Source: Bacteroidota bacterium
GTDB lineage: Bacteria; Bacteroidota; Bacteroidia; Flavobacteriales; Flavobacteriaceae
Assembly: GCA_009936675.1 (NCBI GenBank)
Contig: JAACDY010000108.1
Coordinates: forward strand, 1-19,997
DNA: 19,997 nucleotides
Direction of reading: 5' to 3'
This document shows positions 1 to 7,144 of this stretch, piece by piece; position 1 is the stretch's first letter, and each line of letters opens with the position of its first letter. The translations under genes and the position numbers were made by a program. The notes under the pieces are model-generated. The model worked only from the letters and a program-made list of their open reading frames with translations. It was not told where the DNA came from and ran no database searches.

Positions 1-744
1 CCCTTTTTCAAAGTAGTGTTTTACTTGGTTAAAAAACCAAGGGTTTCCAATGCTAGCCCTGCCAATCATAGCACCATCCAGTCCATATCGGTCTCGCATT
101 TCCACCGCCCTTTCGGGGCTGTCCACATCTCCATTTCCAAAAACAGGAATGTGCATTCTGGGGTTCTCTTTTACCGCAGCAATGGGCTTCCAGTTGGCAT
201 CTCCCTTATACATTTGAGCCCGAGTTCTCCCATGAATAGAAATGGCTTTGGCTCCGGCATCTTGCAATCGCTCCGCCACCTCCACGATTTTGATGGAATC
301 GTGATCCCAGCCCAAACGGGTTTTGACCGTCAGCGGCAATGAGGTATGTTTGGCCATTTCGGCCGTCAGTTTTACCATCAGTGGGATGTCTCTGAGAATT
401 CCTGCTCCCGCTCCCTTACTCACCACTTTTTTGACCGGACAGCCAAAATTGATGTCGATGATGTCAGGCTTGGAAGCTTCAACAATTTCAACAGATCGCA
501 ACATGGAGTCCAAATTGGCTCCAAAAATTTGTATTCCTACAGGGCGCTCTTTTTCATAAATATCTAATTTCTGAACGCTTTTGGCGGCATCTCGGATCAA
601 ACCTTCACTTGAAATAAACTCAGTATAGACCACATCGGCACCATTTTCCTTGCACAAGGCACGGAAAGGTGGGTCGCTGACATCTTCCATAGGTGCCAAT
701 AACAAAGGGAAGTCCCCAACCGATATGTCGCCAATTTTGATCAC
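1..744 (-). CDS. dusB: tRNA-dihydrouridine synthase, DusB type (3' end cut by window edge)
   Basis: FMN-dependent enzyme that reduces uridine to dihydrouridine in the D-loop of tRNAs, using NADPH, in the cytoplasm. The 248 visible codons read as a Dus TIM barrel. The N-terminal LAPMEDVSDPPFR segment is at residues 17-28, and INFGCP holds the catalytic Cys at residue 102. KTRLGW follows at about 141-146, then an IHGRTR motif. The family is usually about 320-340 residues, so roughly the last quarter lies beyond position 1. The start is GTG (VIKIGDISVG); no in-frame ATG occurs before the conserved PMEDVSD block, so GTG is the only sensible choice. The gene lies 46 bp downstream of the MauE/DoxX gene on the same strand and may be read through from it, but it also has a TATTTTTG box just upstream. 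The DusB subtype rests on the usual single Dus of Bacteroidota and is less certain than the family. Confidence 0.93.
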   Translation of the reverse strand, partial: MIKIGDISVGDFPLLLAPMEDVSDPPFRALCKENGADVVYTEFISSEGLIRDAAKSVQKLDIYEKERPVGIQIFGANLDSMLRSVEIVEASKPDIIDINFGCPVKKVVSKGAGAGILRDIPLMVKLTAEMAKHTSLPLTVKTRLGWDHDSIKIVEVAERLQDAGAKAISIHGRTRAQMYKGDANWKPIAAVKENPRMHIPVFGNGDVDSPERAVEMRDRYGLDGAMIGRASIGNPWFFNQVKHYFEKG

Positions 745-756
745 TTAAATTTTTTA

Positions 757-764
757 CAAAAATA
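757..764 (-). promoter_or_regulatory. Candidate -7 box of dusB
   Basis: Read on the minus strand this is TATTTTTG, a perfect match to the Bacteroidota -7 consensus TAnnTTTG, 12 bp before the dusB GTG. I do not find a convincing TTG at the -33 distance, and the resulting leader would be only a few bases. It is therefore a weak call, and transcription may instead continue from upstream. Confidence 0.35.
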
Positions 765-790
765 GCAAAATCCTGAGCGATATTGGACTA

Positions 791-1660
791 CTATTCCAAA
801 CCAAAGGTATTTACTATACTCTTGGAAAATTCTTTATCCCAAATTTCAGCTACCACTCCATTGTTGAGATAGTAAATCCTTGGAGGAGAATCTCCTATTA
901 AATCAAAAAAGGTATTGACCTCGATAAAAGCATAAGGGGCAGAAGATTGTGTCATATGTTCAAATTCCTCAACAGTGGTGGAACCTTCCTGGTAGAAAAG
1001 GACGTAAAGTTCTGGAAAATTTTCGTGCTGTCTTTGAAGTTCCCCCAATGCTGTGGCAGCTTCCTGACAATGTTCACAGTCTAGGTTGAAAATAGCGATC
1101 AACTTTTCTCCCGAGCTAAGATCGACTCTGCCTTTGGATTCAAATTGAGTAAAAGTCTCAAATGGAAAGTCCTCGTGATTGGGCATGGGCAAAAACAGCC
1201 ACATACTAAGAATGGTGGCTCCCGTAAAACCCAAAGGGATGGTTTTGGAAATGGTTCGGCTTTGGGCGGTTTTATAGATCACAAAAGCGACGGCCAACAT
1301 GACCAAGTTTTTTATGATGGATTGCTCTGGGGTCATGGAAATCATTTCGCCAAAACAACCGCAATTTTCGGTATCTCCCGTTGACCAAAGATAGATCAAG
1401 TGAACCGTAAAGCCCCCCAACATCAAAAAGGAGATTTGCATCAATTGTTTGATGTAAAAAGGCAAAAGCATCAATAGCCCCAAGGCAAACTCCAGACCGA
1501 TAAAAAAACGCGCCATATGTCCGGCAAAATTTCTGCTGGTTGCCAAGCCCTGGTCCATCAAAGTGATTTCAAAAAAGCCTGGACCAACCGCTTTGGTATA
1601 GGCTGAAAAAATAAAAGTGATGGCCAAAAGGAGTTGAAGAACTTTTGAGAGGTATTTCAT
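791..1660 (-). CDS. MauE/DoxX-family redox membrane protein with C-terminal thioredoxin-like domain
   Basis: Predicted inner-membrane protein of 289 residues. Residues 1-155 hold four hydrophobic segments of the MauE/DoxX fold. They include the family's NCGCFG motif, with Cys at about 100 and 102, placed between membrane segments. After a further membrane segment (about 142-160) comes a soluble domain of about 120 residues containing AIFNLDCEHC, a CxxC pair at about 195 and 198, as in thioredoxin-like folds. The plausible role is disulfide or thiol exchange at the periplasmic face, with electrons passing between the membrane cysteines and the CxxC domain. The family is known for helping disulfide formation (MauE), but the partner here is unknown. 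I chose the ATG at MKYLSK: a longer in-frame reading (to 1726) overlaps the M48 gene by 28 bp and adds a non-signal-like N-terminus. It is third-to-last in a minus-strand run, 38 bp after the M48 gene. Confidence 0.8.
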   Translation of the reverse strand: MKYLSKVLQLLLAITFIFSAYTKAVGPGFFEITLMDQGLATSRNFAGHMARFFIGLEFALGLLMLLPFYIKQLMQISFLMLGGFTVHLIYLWSTGDTENCGCFGEMISMTPEQSIIKNLVMLAVAFVIYKTAQSRTISKTIPLGFTGATILSMWLFLPMPNHEDFPFETFTQFESKGRVDLSSGEKLIAIFNLDCEHCQEAATALGELQRQHENFPELYVLFYQEGSTTVEEFEHMTQSSAPYAFIEVNTFFDLIGDSPPRIYYLNNGVVAEIWDKEFSKSIVNTFGLE

Positions 1661-1698
1661 TTCAATAAATTTTAGTGAATTTAATGAAAAAAACAACC

Positions 1699-2523
1699 TT
1701 ATAAGTCTTCCTTTATGGACTTCCAATCCAAATCAAAGGGAATAGGTTTAAAACCATTAGAGATTTTGTATTCCAATGATCTTTTGATTCTTGAATTATT
1801 ATGGGGGTGGGACATTAAAAATTCGACTTTTTCATCGTAATCAAGGTTCTCTCTGTTTAGTTTTCTGAAAAATGCGGCTATGGCACGAGGGGAAATATTG
1901 GATTTCTCAAGTAAATCCATTGCATACTCATCGGATTCTTGTTCTTGTTTTCGGTTAAATGAAGAAGAGATGGTCGTTTTCCAAAGCTCGGATAGCAATA
2001 CCGTATCCGTCCCACTAATGATAGAAAACAATAAGGAAATGGTAAATTCTTTTAAAATTCTGGAAACGGTATGCCTTTTTTCTACATGTGCAATTTCATG
2101 AGCTAAAACAGCTGCCAATTGCTCTGGAGACTCACAAAACAGAATCAACTCCTTACTGATATATATTCTTCCCCCAGGGATGGTAAAAGCGTTGATCATT
2201 TCACTTTCAATGATCTTGATCTTATAATCGTATTCTGAAATGGGGATTTGCTTTTTTAACCTGGAAGAGATTACCCATAGGGCAGAGTCTATAGGTCTGT
2301 TTTTTAGGATGTCTATTTCTTCCTCCTTAATCGCATAACGATCTATGATTTCACCCAACTGTATTTCTTTTTCATAGGAAAACAAATGCTCATTGTACTC
2401 AGAGGTAAGCCAAGTAACACTCGATGAGCGAAATAGAAGAAAAAACCCGAGATAAAAAAACAGAAAAAGCCCGCCAAAAAAAGCCAGTAGCTTGATGAGA
2501 TCTTTTTGAATTTTTCCCAACAT
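1699..2523 (-). CDS. M48-family zinc metalloprotease, membrane-anchored
   Basis: Zinc endopeptidase of the M48 (HtpX/Ste24/BepA-like) clan, 274 residues. A single strong hydrophobic anchor lies at about residues 10-32. It is followed by a linker and the peptidase domain, with NAFTIPGGRIYISKELI (111-127) and the active-site AAVLAHEIAHVEKRH. H142 and H146 bind zinc and E143 is the catalytic base. The third ligand is expected in the QEQESDEYA stretch at 193-201. No TPR region follows, so this is a short M48 enzyme rather than a BepA-like one. The most likely role is periplasmic or membrane-protein quality control. Its ATG overlaps the stop of the DUF4870 gene (TGATG), which implies translational coupling. 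The substrate cannot be told from sequence. Confidence 0.88.
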   Translation of the reverse strand: MLGKIQKDLIKLLAFFGGLFLFFYLGFFLLFRSSSVTWLTSEYNEHLFSYEKEIQLGEIIDRYAIKEEEIDILKNRPIDSALWVISSRLKKQIPISEYDYKIKIIESEMINAFTIPGGRIYISKELILFCESPEQLAAVLAHEIAHVEKRHTVSRILKEFTISLLFSIISGTDTVLLSELWKTTISSSFNRKQEQESDEYAMDLLEKSNISPRAIAAFFRKLNRENLDYDEKVEFLMSHPHNNSRIKRSLEYKISNGFKPIPFDLDWKSIKEDL

Positions 2524-2999
2524 CAGTAAGGGGGTTTGTTCAAATTGAAAGGAGTTGCTTTATTGTCTTCATTATCGTATTGCAAAGGGTTGGATCGAGA
2601 GTAAACCCTTTTGTATGCATAAGGCCCGAAAAATAGAAAATAGTAAAAGTTTCCTTTCCAGGCCTTGACTGCAGCAATGACGCTAAAAATGATGTAAATC
2701 AAATTGGCTACGATGACCAGAACAATATAAGCGAAGAAGAGAGTGGTTTCACCGTAGTTGTCAAATAAATAAATTTGAAGCGCCCAGAAGAGTAGGCCCC
2801 AATTCACTAGTGTTGTGGGAATTTGCGACAAAAACGACTGTAAACAGTGGAAGTGGACGAACCTCCCTTTTTTTCTATTGATGCTATAGTAAATCAATGC
2901 GGCGATCAGATTGACCACAGGCAAAGGTAAACCTACAGCAAAAGCTGCAATCATCATGAGGTAGGCTCCCATTCCGTCCTCTTTTTCTCTTGAAGACAA
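2523..2999 (-). CDS. DUF4870-like small membrane protein
   Basis: Membrane protein of about 158 residues with three to four hydrophobic segments: about 10-35, 55-78, 85-108, and a shorter one near 118-128. The middle contains NRKKGRFVHFHCLQSFLSQIP, close to the 'RFVrFHalQall' signature of DUF4870/Tic20-like proteins, whose function is not established. The start is uncertain. The only in-frame start triplets are TTG at 2999 and an ATG at 2972 (MGAYLMM). The N-terminal LSSREKEDGMGAYLMM block reads like conserved sequence, so I keep the longer form. The open frame continues upstream to 3050 without any ATG, GTG or TTG. The gene sits between the DUF4389 gene (61 bp gap) and M48 (1 bp overlap), probably in one transcript. 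Confidence 0.72.
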   Translation of the reverse strand: MSSREKEDGMGAYLMMIAAFAVGLPLPVVNLIAALIYYSINRKKGRFVHFHCLQSFLSQIPTTLVNWGLLFWALQIYLFDNYGETTLFFAYIVLVIVANLIYIIFSVIAAVKAWKGNFYYFLFFGPYAYKRVYSRSNPLQYDNEDNKATPFNLNKPPY

Positions 3000-3060
3000 C
3001 TGATCAGGCTGAGGGAGTTCAACAAATTCTTGGGAAATTATGCTTAGCGGTCAAAGTTTG

Positions 3061-3630
3061 TTATTTGCTAGAAAATGGAGGATAGTCGTCTGTCATAAAC
3101 GACATATAAAGGGTTACTCTTGTATTCCAACGAATGGTTCCTACCAAAAATTCGTGCCAACTTGCTGGAAATCTTTTGGTAAACAATACCATAAACCACG
3201 CCAGAAAAGTAAGTATGCTGCCCCAAATTACTCTAAAAAATAAAATAAAGAAATGAGGTACAATGACATAAACCACCCCAAAGAATACTCTTAACAGCAA
3301 TAAGCCCCTGCTGATGCTTTCGGGATAGGGCACTTCTAAACTTACGTGATCGTCTTTAGCAGTTAGACCAAAGGAAGGATAATCGTCTGCTAGATTACTC
3401 ATTCTGGCATTTACCCTAATCTGCCATCTCAGCAATTGTACCTGATATTCAAACATGCTTTCGGGATAACGCCCAGTAAATAAAACAACCCAAAAAGCAA
3501 TAAAACTCAAGATGATTCCCCAAAGGCTAATTAAAAAATGAGGAAGAATAATGTAAAAAGCTCCGAAAAGAGTTCTTAGGATTAATTCCAACCTCGAATA
3601 AGATTCTTGGTGAACTATAGATAGTTTCAT
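3061..3630 (-). CDS. DUF4389-family membrane protein with two internal repeats
   Basis: Integral membrane protein of 189 residues made of two copies of the same unit. Copy A has LRTLFGAFYIILPHF (18-32), VLFTGRYP (49-56) and RWQIRVNARMSNLADDYPSF (68-87). Copy B has LRVFFGVVYVIVPHF (113-127), VLFTKRFP (148-155) and RWNTRVTLYMSFMTDDYPPF (167-186). Each copy holds two hydrophobic segments ending in a DDYP motif, which matches DUF4389. The biochemical function of the family is unknown. The ATG start is clear, with the next upstream feature being the 133 bp divergent spacer to lepA. It is the first gene of the minus-strand run DUF4389-DUF4870-M48-MauE-dusB. I could not pick out a convincing promoter for it in the spacer. 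Confidence 0.8.
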   Translation of the reverse strand: MKLSIVHQESYSRLELILRTLFGAFYIILPHFLISLWGIILSFIAFWVVLFTGRYPESMFEYQVQLLRWQIRVNARMSNLADDYPSFGLTAKDDHVSLEVPYPESISRGLLLLRVFFGVVYVIVPHFFILFFRVIWGSILTFLAWFMVLFTKRFPASWHEFLVGTIRWNTRVTLYMSFMTDDYPPFSSK

Positions 3631-3732
3631 AATTAAGATAAGATTTGGTTAGCACTACAATTAAATAAAAAAACTAATTCCGTTAGAATTAAAAATTATC
3701 TCAAAAGAAAAAAGTGGGCATTTCAAAATAAG

Positions 3733-3740
3733 TATCTTTG
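3733..3740 (+). promoter_or_regulatory. Candidate -7 promoter box of lepA
   Basis: TATCTTTG matches the Bacteroidota -7 consensus TAnnTTTG exactly and lies 23 bp before the lepA ATG, in the 133 bp spacer between divergent genes. The -33 element is weak: only a TGG-like triplet near 3715, at about the right distance. Transcription would start near 3747 and leave a leader of under 20 bases. A four-codon micro-ORF (ATGCGCGGATGA at 3755) has its TGA overlapping the lepA ATG; this may be chance. Confidence 0.55.
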
Positions 3741-3763
3741 TAAAAGCAGAGGAAAATGCGCGG

Positions 3764-5560
3764 ATGAAACACATTAGAAATTTTTGCATAATAGCTCATA
3801 TCGATCATGGAAAAAGCACGCTTGCAGATCGATTATTGGACTCCACGGGTGCAGTAAGCTCACGCGAAAAGCAGGAGCAGTTGCTCGACGACATGGACTT
3901 GGAACGGGAGAGAGGCATTACGATCAAATCCCACGCCATTCAAATGGAATATGAACATGAGGGAGGGCAGTATGTTTTTAATCTTATAGACACTCCTGGC
4001 CACGTAGATTTTTCTTACGAGGTGTCCCGATCCATTGCAGCTTGTGAAGGTGCACTATTGGTGGTAGATGCTGCCCAAAGCATTCAAGCGCAAACCATTT
4101 CCAACCTCTACCTTGCCCTAGAAAATGATTTAGAAATCATCCCAGTATTGAATAAGGTTGACCTTCCTTCTGCCAATCCCGAAGAAGTTACTGATGATAT
4201 CGTAGACCTACTGGGCTGTGATGCCGAAGAAGTGATCCCTGCCTCCGCAAAGACAGGACTGGGAATTGAAGAGATTCTGGTGGCCATCATTGAGCGCATC
4301 CCCGCCCCCAAAGGAAAAGTAGATGCTCCACTGCAAGCCTTGATCTTCGACTCGGTCTATAACCCTTTTCGAGGTGTAGAAACCTATTTCAGGATCATTA
4401 ACGGTGAAATCAGAAAAGGACAAAAAATCCAATTTATTGCTACTGGAAAAACGTATTTCGCCGACGAAATTGGAACCCTAAAGCTCAAGCAAGATCCCAA
4501 AAAAATAATTGCAGCTGGTGATGTAGGATACCTCATTACAGGCATCAAAGAAGCCAAAGAAGTAAAAGTAGGAGATACGCTGACAGGAGCGGACAACCCC
4601 ACCCAAGAAATTATAGACGGTTTTGAAGAGGTAAAACCCATGGTTTTTGCAGGAATCTATCCCGTGGATACGGAAGACTATGAAGAACTGCGTGCCAGTA
4701 TGGAAAAGTTGCAGTTGAATGATGCTTCACTGGTTTTTGTTCCTGAAAGTTCTGCTGCGCTAGGCTTTGGTTTTCGCTGCGGATTTTTAGGCATGCTCCA
4801 CTTAGAGATTATTCAAGAAAGGCTCGAACGGGAATTCAATATGACAGTGATCACTACCGTTCCCAATGTATCCTATCACGCCTATACCAAGAAAAGCCCC
4901 GATGAGATTGTCATGGTCAACAACCCTTCCGACCTTCCCGACCCCTCTTTTTTAGAACGTGTGGAAGAACCTTTTATCAAAGCCTCTATCATCACCAAAT
5001 CGGACTTCGTAGGAAATGTAATGTCCCTTTGTATCGAAAAAAGAGGAGTCATCACCAATCAAACTTACCTCACCACAGAAAGGGTCGAGTTAAATTTTGA
5101 TATGCCTCTGGCAGAAATCGTTTTTGACTTCTACGACCTACTAAAAACGATCTCCAAAGGATATGCTTCTTTTGACTATTCGCCCATAGGAATGCGTCCA
5201 TCAAAATTGGTAAAGGTTGATATTTTACTCAACGGAAACCCTGTAGATGCACTTTCGGCCCTCATTCATGCGGAGAACGCCTATACCATTGGTAAAAAAA
5301 TGTGTGAAAAGCTTAGAGAATTAATCCCTAGGCAACAGTTTGACATTCCCATCCAAGCCGCCATCGGTGCCAAGATCATTTCTAGAGAGACCATCAAGGC
5401 CCTCCGAAAAGACGTGACCGCCAAATGTTATGGAGGAGATATTACCCGTAAAAGGAAGCTGCTTGAAAAACAGAAAAAAGGGAAAAAGAAAATGCGTCAA
5501 GTGGGAAGTGTAGAAATCCCACAACAAGCCTTTATGGCCGTGTTAAAACTCAATGATTAA
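3764..5560 (+). CDS. lepA: Elongation factor 4 (LepA), ribosome-associated GTPase
   Basis: Translational GTPase (EF4) that acts on the ribosome; back-translocation and roles in initiation or 30S assembly have been proposed for the family. The 598 residues match the usual ~600. The G domain carries AHIDHGKS (P-loop, 11-18), the RGITI switch (50-54), DTPGH (76-80) and NKVD (130-133). EF-Tu-like domain II and two EF-G-like domains follow. The LepA-specific C-terminal domain is shown by CYGGDITRKRKLLEKQKKGK (about 551-570), a basic RNA-binding stretch, and by EIPQQAFMAVLK at the end. All parts are intact. The ATG start gives the canonical MKHIRNFCIIAHIDHGKS N-terminus. The CNGKC small gene begins 15 bp after its stop in the same frame. 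Confidence 0.98.
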   Translation: MKHIRNFCIIAHIDHGKSTLADRLLDSTGAVSSREKQEQLLDDMDLERERGITIKSHAIQMEYEHEGGQYVFNLIDTPGHVDFSYEVSRSIAACEGALLVVDAAQSIQAQTISNLYLALENDLEIIPVLNKVDLPSANPEEVTDDIVDLLGCDAEEVIPASAKTGLGIEEILVAIIERIPAPKGKVDAPLQALIFDSVYNPFRGVETYFRIINGEIRKGQKIQFIATGKTYFADEIGTLKLKQDPKKIIAAGDVGYLITGIKEAKEVKVGDTLTGADNPTQEIIDGFEEVKPMVFAGIYPVDTEDYEELRASMEKLQLNDASLVFVPESSAALGFGFRCGFLGMLHLEIIQERLEREFNMTVITTVPNVSYHAYTKKSPDEIVMVNNPSDLPDPSFLERVEEPFIKASIITKSDFVGNVMSLCIEKRGVITNQTYLTTERVELNFDMPLAEIVFDFYDLLKTISKGYASFDYSPIGMRPSKLVKVDILLNGNPVDALSALIHAENAYTIGKKMCEKLRELIPRQQFDIPIQAAIGAKIISRETIKALRKDVTAKCYGGDITRKRKLLEKQKKGKKKMRQVGSVEIPQQAFMAVLKLND

Positions 5561-5575
5561 ACCTGCGTTGCCCCA

Positions 5576-5968
5576 GTGAGATCAATTATAACCTACTTTT
5601 TACTATCCCTTTTTGGTGTTTCAATAATTCGTCCTGCGCTCCCCGTTGTTGACTACTTTGTAAATTTCGATTACATCGCTGAGGTGCTTTGCCTAAAAAA
5701 AGAAGTGCCAGAAAGCAGTTGTAATGGAAAGTGCTACCTCATGCAACAAATGGAGAAAAATAAATATGAAATCCCAGAAAAGAGCGTTCCACAAACCCAA
5801 TGGGAAATCCAACTACTGTCCATTCACCAACCGATATCTTATGATTTGTTTTTTGAAGAAGTAGATACAAAATTGGTTTTTAGCCCTTTTGTCATTTCTT
5901 TGAAAACACCTCACTTCTCCCCAGATACGCCCCCTCCCGAACAAAAAAGTAGTTCCCTCCTCGCTTGA
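5576..5968 (+). CDS. Small membrane-anchored protein with C-x9-C-N-G-K-C motif
   Basis: Protein of 130 residues with an N-terminal hydrophobic segment (about 3-20) followed by PVVDYF-VNFDYI. The motif LCLKKEVPESSCNGKCYL places cysteines at 39, 49 and 53. The C-terminal half is polar and ends in a proline-rich HFSPDTPPPE tail. I recognise this architecture (membrane anchor, 'C..k..P...CNGKCyL', Pro-rich end) as a recurring unnamed Bacteroidota small protein, but no function is established. Three cysteines in a short extracytoplasmic stretch, and the Met-rich gene right behind, suggest metal binding (inference). GTG is the only start available between the in-frame lepA stop and the hydrophobic segment. 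It lies 15 bp after lepA and 41 bp before the next start, so cotranscription with lepA is possible. Confidence 0.72.
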   Translation: MRSIITYFLLSLFGVSIIRPALPVVDYFVNFDYIAEVLCLKKEVPESSCNGKCYLMQQMEKNKYEIPEKSVPQTQWEIQLLSIHQPISYDLFFEEVDTKLVFSPFVISLKTPHFSPDTPPPEQKSSSLLA

Positions 5969-6009
5969 TTATCAAGCCAAATACTTTTTTGTTTTACCTA
6001 AATAACACT

Positions 6010-7038
6010 ATGAAAAATTTCACAATATGCCTCTGTGGCATTTTATTGCTGTGTTCACAATGGACAACAGCTCAAGAAAATCCGTGGACTGCAAACAGAC
6101 CCGATGGACATGCTCCCATCAGTGTCATGGGGGATCACTACCACCAAAAAGGAGAGTGGATGTTCTCCTACAGAATAATGGCCATGGGAATGGAAGGGGT
6201 GCGCTCTGGTACCCAAGACACAAATAGTAGCAGTGTTCACCAAAATTATATGGTTACCCCGAAAAAAATGAATATGCAAATGCATATGGTGGGCATAATG
6301 TATGCCTATTCGGATAGACTTACCTTGATGATGATGGGAAATTATACTGCTCTTTCGATGGATTTAGTAAGTCGAATGAATGCTGCTTTTACCACCGAAT
6401 CAAAGGGAATGGGTGACCTGTCCTTGACGGGATTGATCAAGCTTTATAATCAATCTCGAAAGTCGATTCATTTAAACATGGGGATTTCCATTCCAACGGG
6501 AAGCATCGATCAAAAAGACGATACCCCAATGATGACAAATGCGCCCTTGGCCTACCCCATGCAATTGGGTAGTGGCACTTGGGATCCTGTCATGGGACTT
6601 ACCTACCTGGGGCAGTCTTCGCTTCTGTCGTGGGGTTGGCAAGCCAATTATAAAGTCCGAACGGGGGAAAACGACAATAGCTATCGTCTTGGCAACACTT
6701 TTGAAGCCCTAGGTTGGGGAGCGGTAAAATTGTCCCAAAGATGGAGCTTTGCTACCCAACTTAAGTACATCAACCGCTGGGAAATAAAAGGAAGTTATCC
6801 TGCCCTCAACCCGATGATGATGCCCCTGTTTGACGCTAAAAATTCGGGAAAAGATCAATTGAATCTGGGTTTGAGTACCAACTGGTATTTCCCCGAAGGA
6901 TCTTTGAAAAACTTTCGTTTGGATGCCAGCTTTGAAATTCCTGTAGTCCAAAATCTGAGAGGCATTCAAATGAAAACCAAAAGCCTTCTGACTTTTGGTA
7001 TTCAATATAGTTTTAAAGCCAAAAAGGAAGAGGAATAA
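6010..7038 (+). CDS. Methionine-rich predicted outer-membrane beta-barrel protein ('transporter' family)
   Basis: Exported protein of 342 residues. A signal peptide (about 1-22, ending TTAQ) precedes NRPDGHAPISVMGDHYHQKGEWMFSYR. Alternating hydrophobic/aromatic strands and a final strand (LLTFGIQYSF) then suggest a beta barrel. Methionine is very abundant: I count 27, with 17 between residues 40 and 134, including MNMQMHM (87-93) and LMMMG. Histidines lie nearby at 34, 43, 45, 77 and 92. Such Met/His clusters commonly bind Cu(I), so copper handling is a reasonable inference but is not shown. Similar proteins are usually annotated just as 'transporter'. I chose the ATG before KNFTICLCG because it gives a clean signal peptide; a TTG reading from 5965 overlaps the previous stop and spoils the signal. 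A hairpin follows the gene. Confidence 0.75.
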   Translation: MKNFTICLCGILLLCSQWTTAQENPWTANRPDGHAPISVMGDHYHQKGEWMFSYRIMAMGMEGVRSGTQDTNSSSVHQNYMVTPKKMNMQMHMVGIMYAYSDRLTLMMMGNYTALSMDLVSRMNAAFTTESKGMGDLSLTGLIKLYNQSRKSIHLNMGISIPTGSIDQKDDTPMMTNAPLAYPMQLGSGTWDPVMGLTYLGQSSLLSWGWQANYKVRTGENDNSYRLGNTFEALGWGAVKLSQRWSFATQLKYINRWEIKGSYPALNPMMMPLFDAKNSGKDQLNLGLSTNWYFPEGSLKNFRLDASFEIPVVQNLRGIQMKTKSLLTFGIQYSFKAKKEEE

Positions 7039-7055
7039 GCGGTTTTTCTCTATAC

Positions 7056-7097
7056 TCACCCCTGAAGAAGACTCAAAATTGGGCTTTGCAGGGGTGA
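7056..7097 (+). terminator. Hairpin, probable transcription terminator after the Met-rich OM gene
   Basis: The arms TCACCCCTG (7056-7064) and CAGGGGTGA (7089-7097) are perfectly complementary over 9 bp with a 24-base loop, followed by TTTTG. The stem is GC-rich, 17 bp after the stop codon and before the sulfatase promoter. The loop is larger and the T-tract shorter than in a textbook intrinsic terminator, so efficiency is unclear. Confidence 0.6.
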
Positions 7098-7099
7098 TT

Positions 7100-7129
7100 T
7101 TGATATGATGTTTTAAAAAGATAAATTCG
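7100..7129 (+). promoter_or_regulatory. Candidate promoter of the sulfatase gene
   Basis: TTG at 7100-7102 (within TTTTG) and TAAATTCG at 7122-7129 lie 19 bp apart, as in Bacteroidota -33/-7 promoters; the -7 box has one mismatch to TAnnTTTG. The box ends 15 bp before the chosen ATG. Its place just behind a hairpin supports a new transcription unit starting here. The T-run of the hairpin and the -33 element overlap. Confidence 0.45.
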
Positions 7130-7144
7130 TTGAAAAGCTTTTCG

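Noticed and set aside
16..567. Plus-strand open frames at the left edge
   Set aside because: They lie opposite dusB, which has the catalytic FGCP and other Dus motifs.
3040..3243. 67-codon plus-strand frame between DUF4870 and DUF4389
   Set aside because: Mostly antisense to the DUF4389 coding end; no promoter or domain seen.
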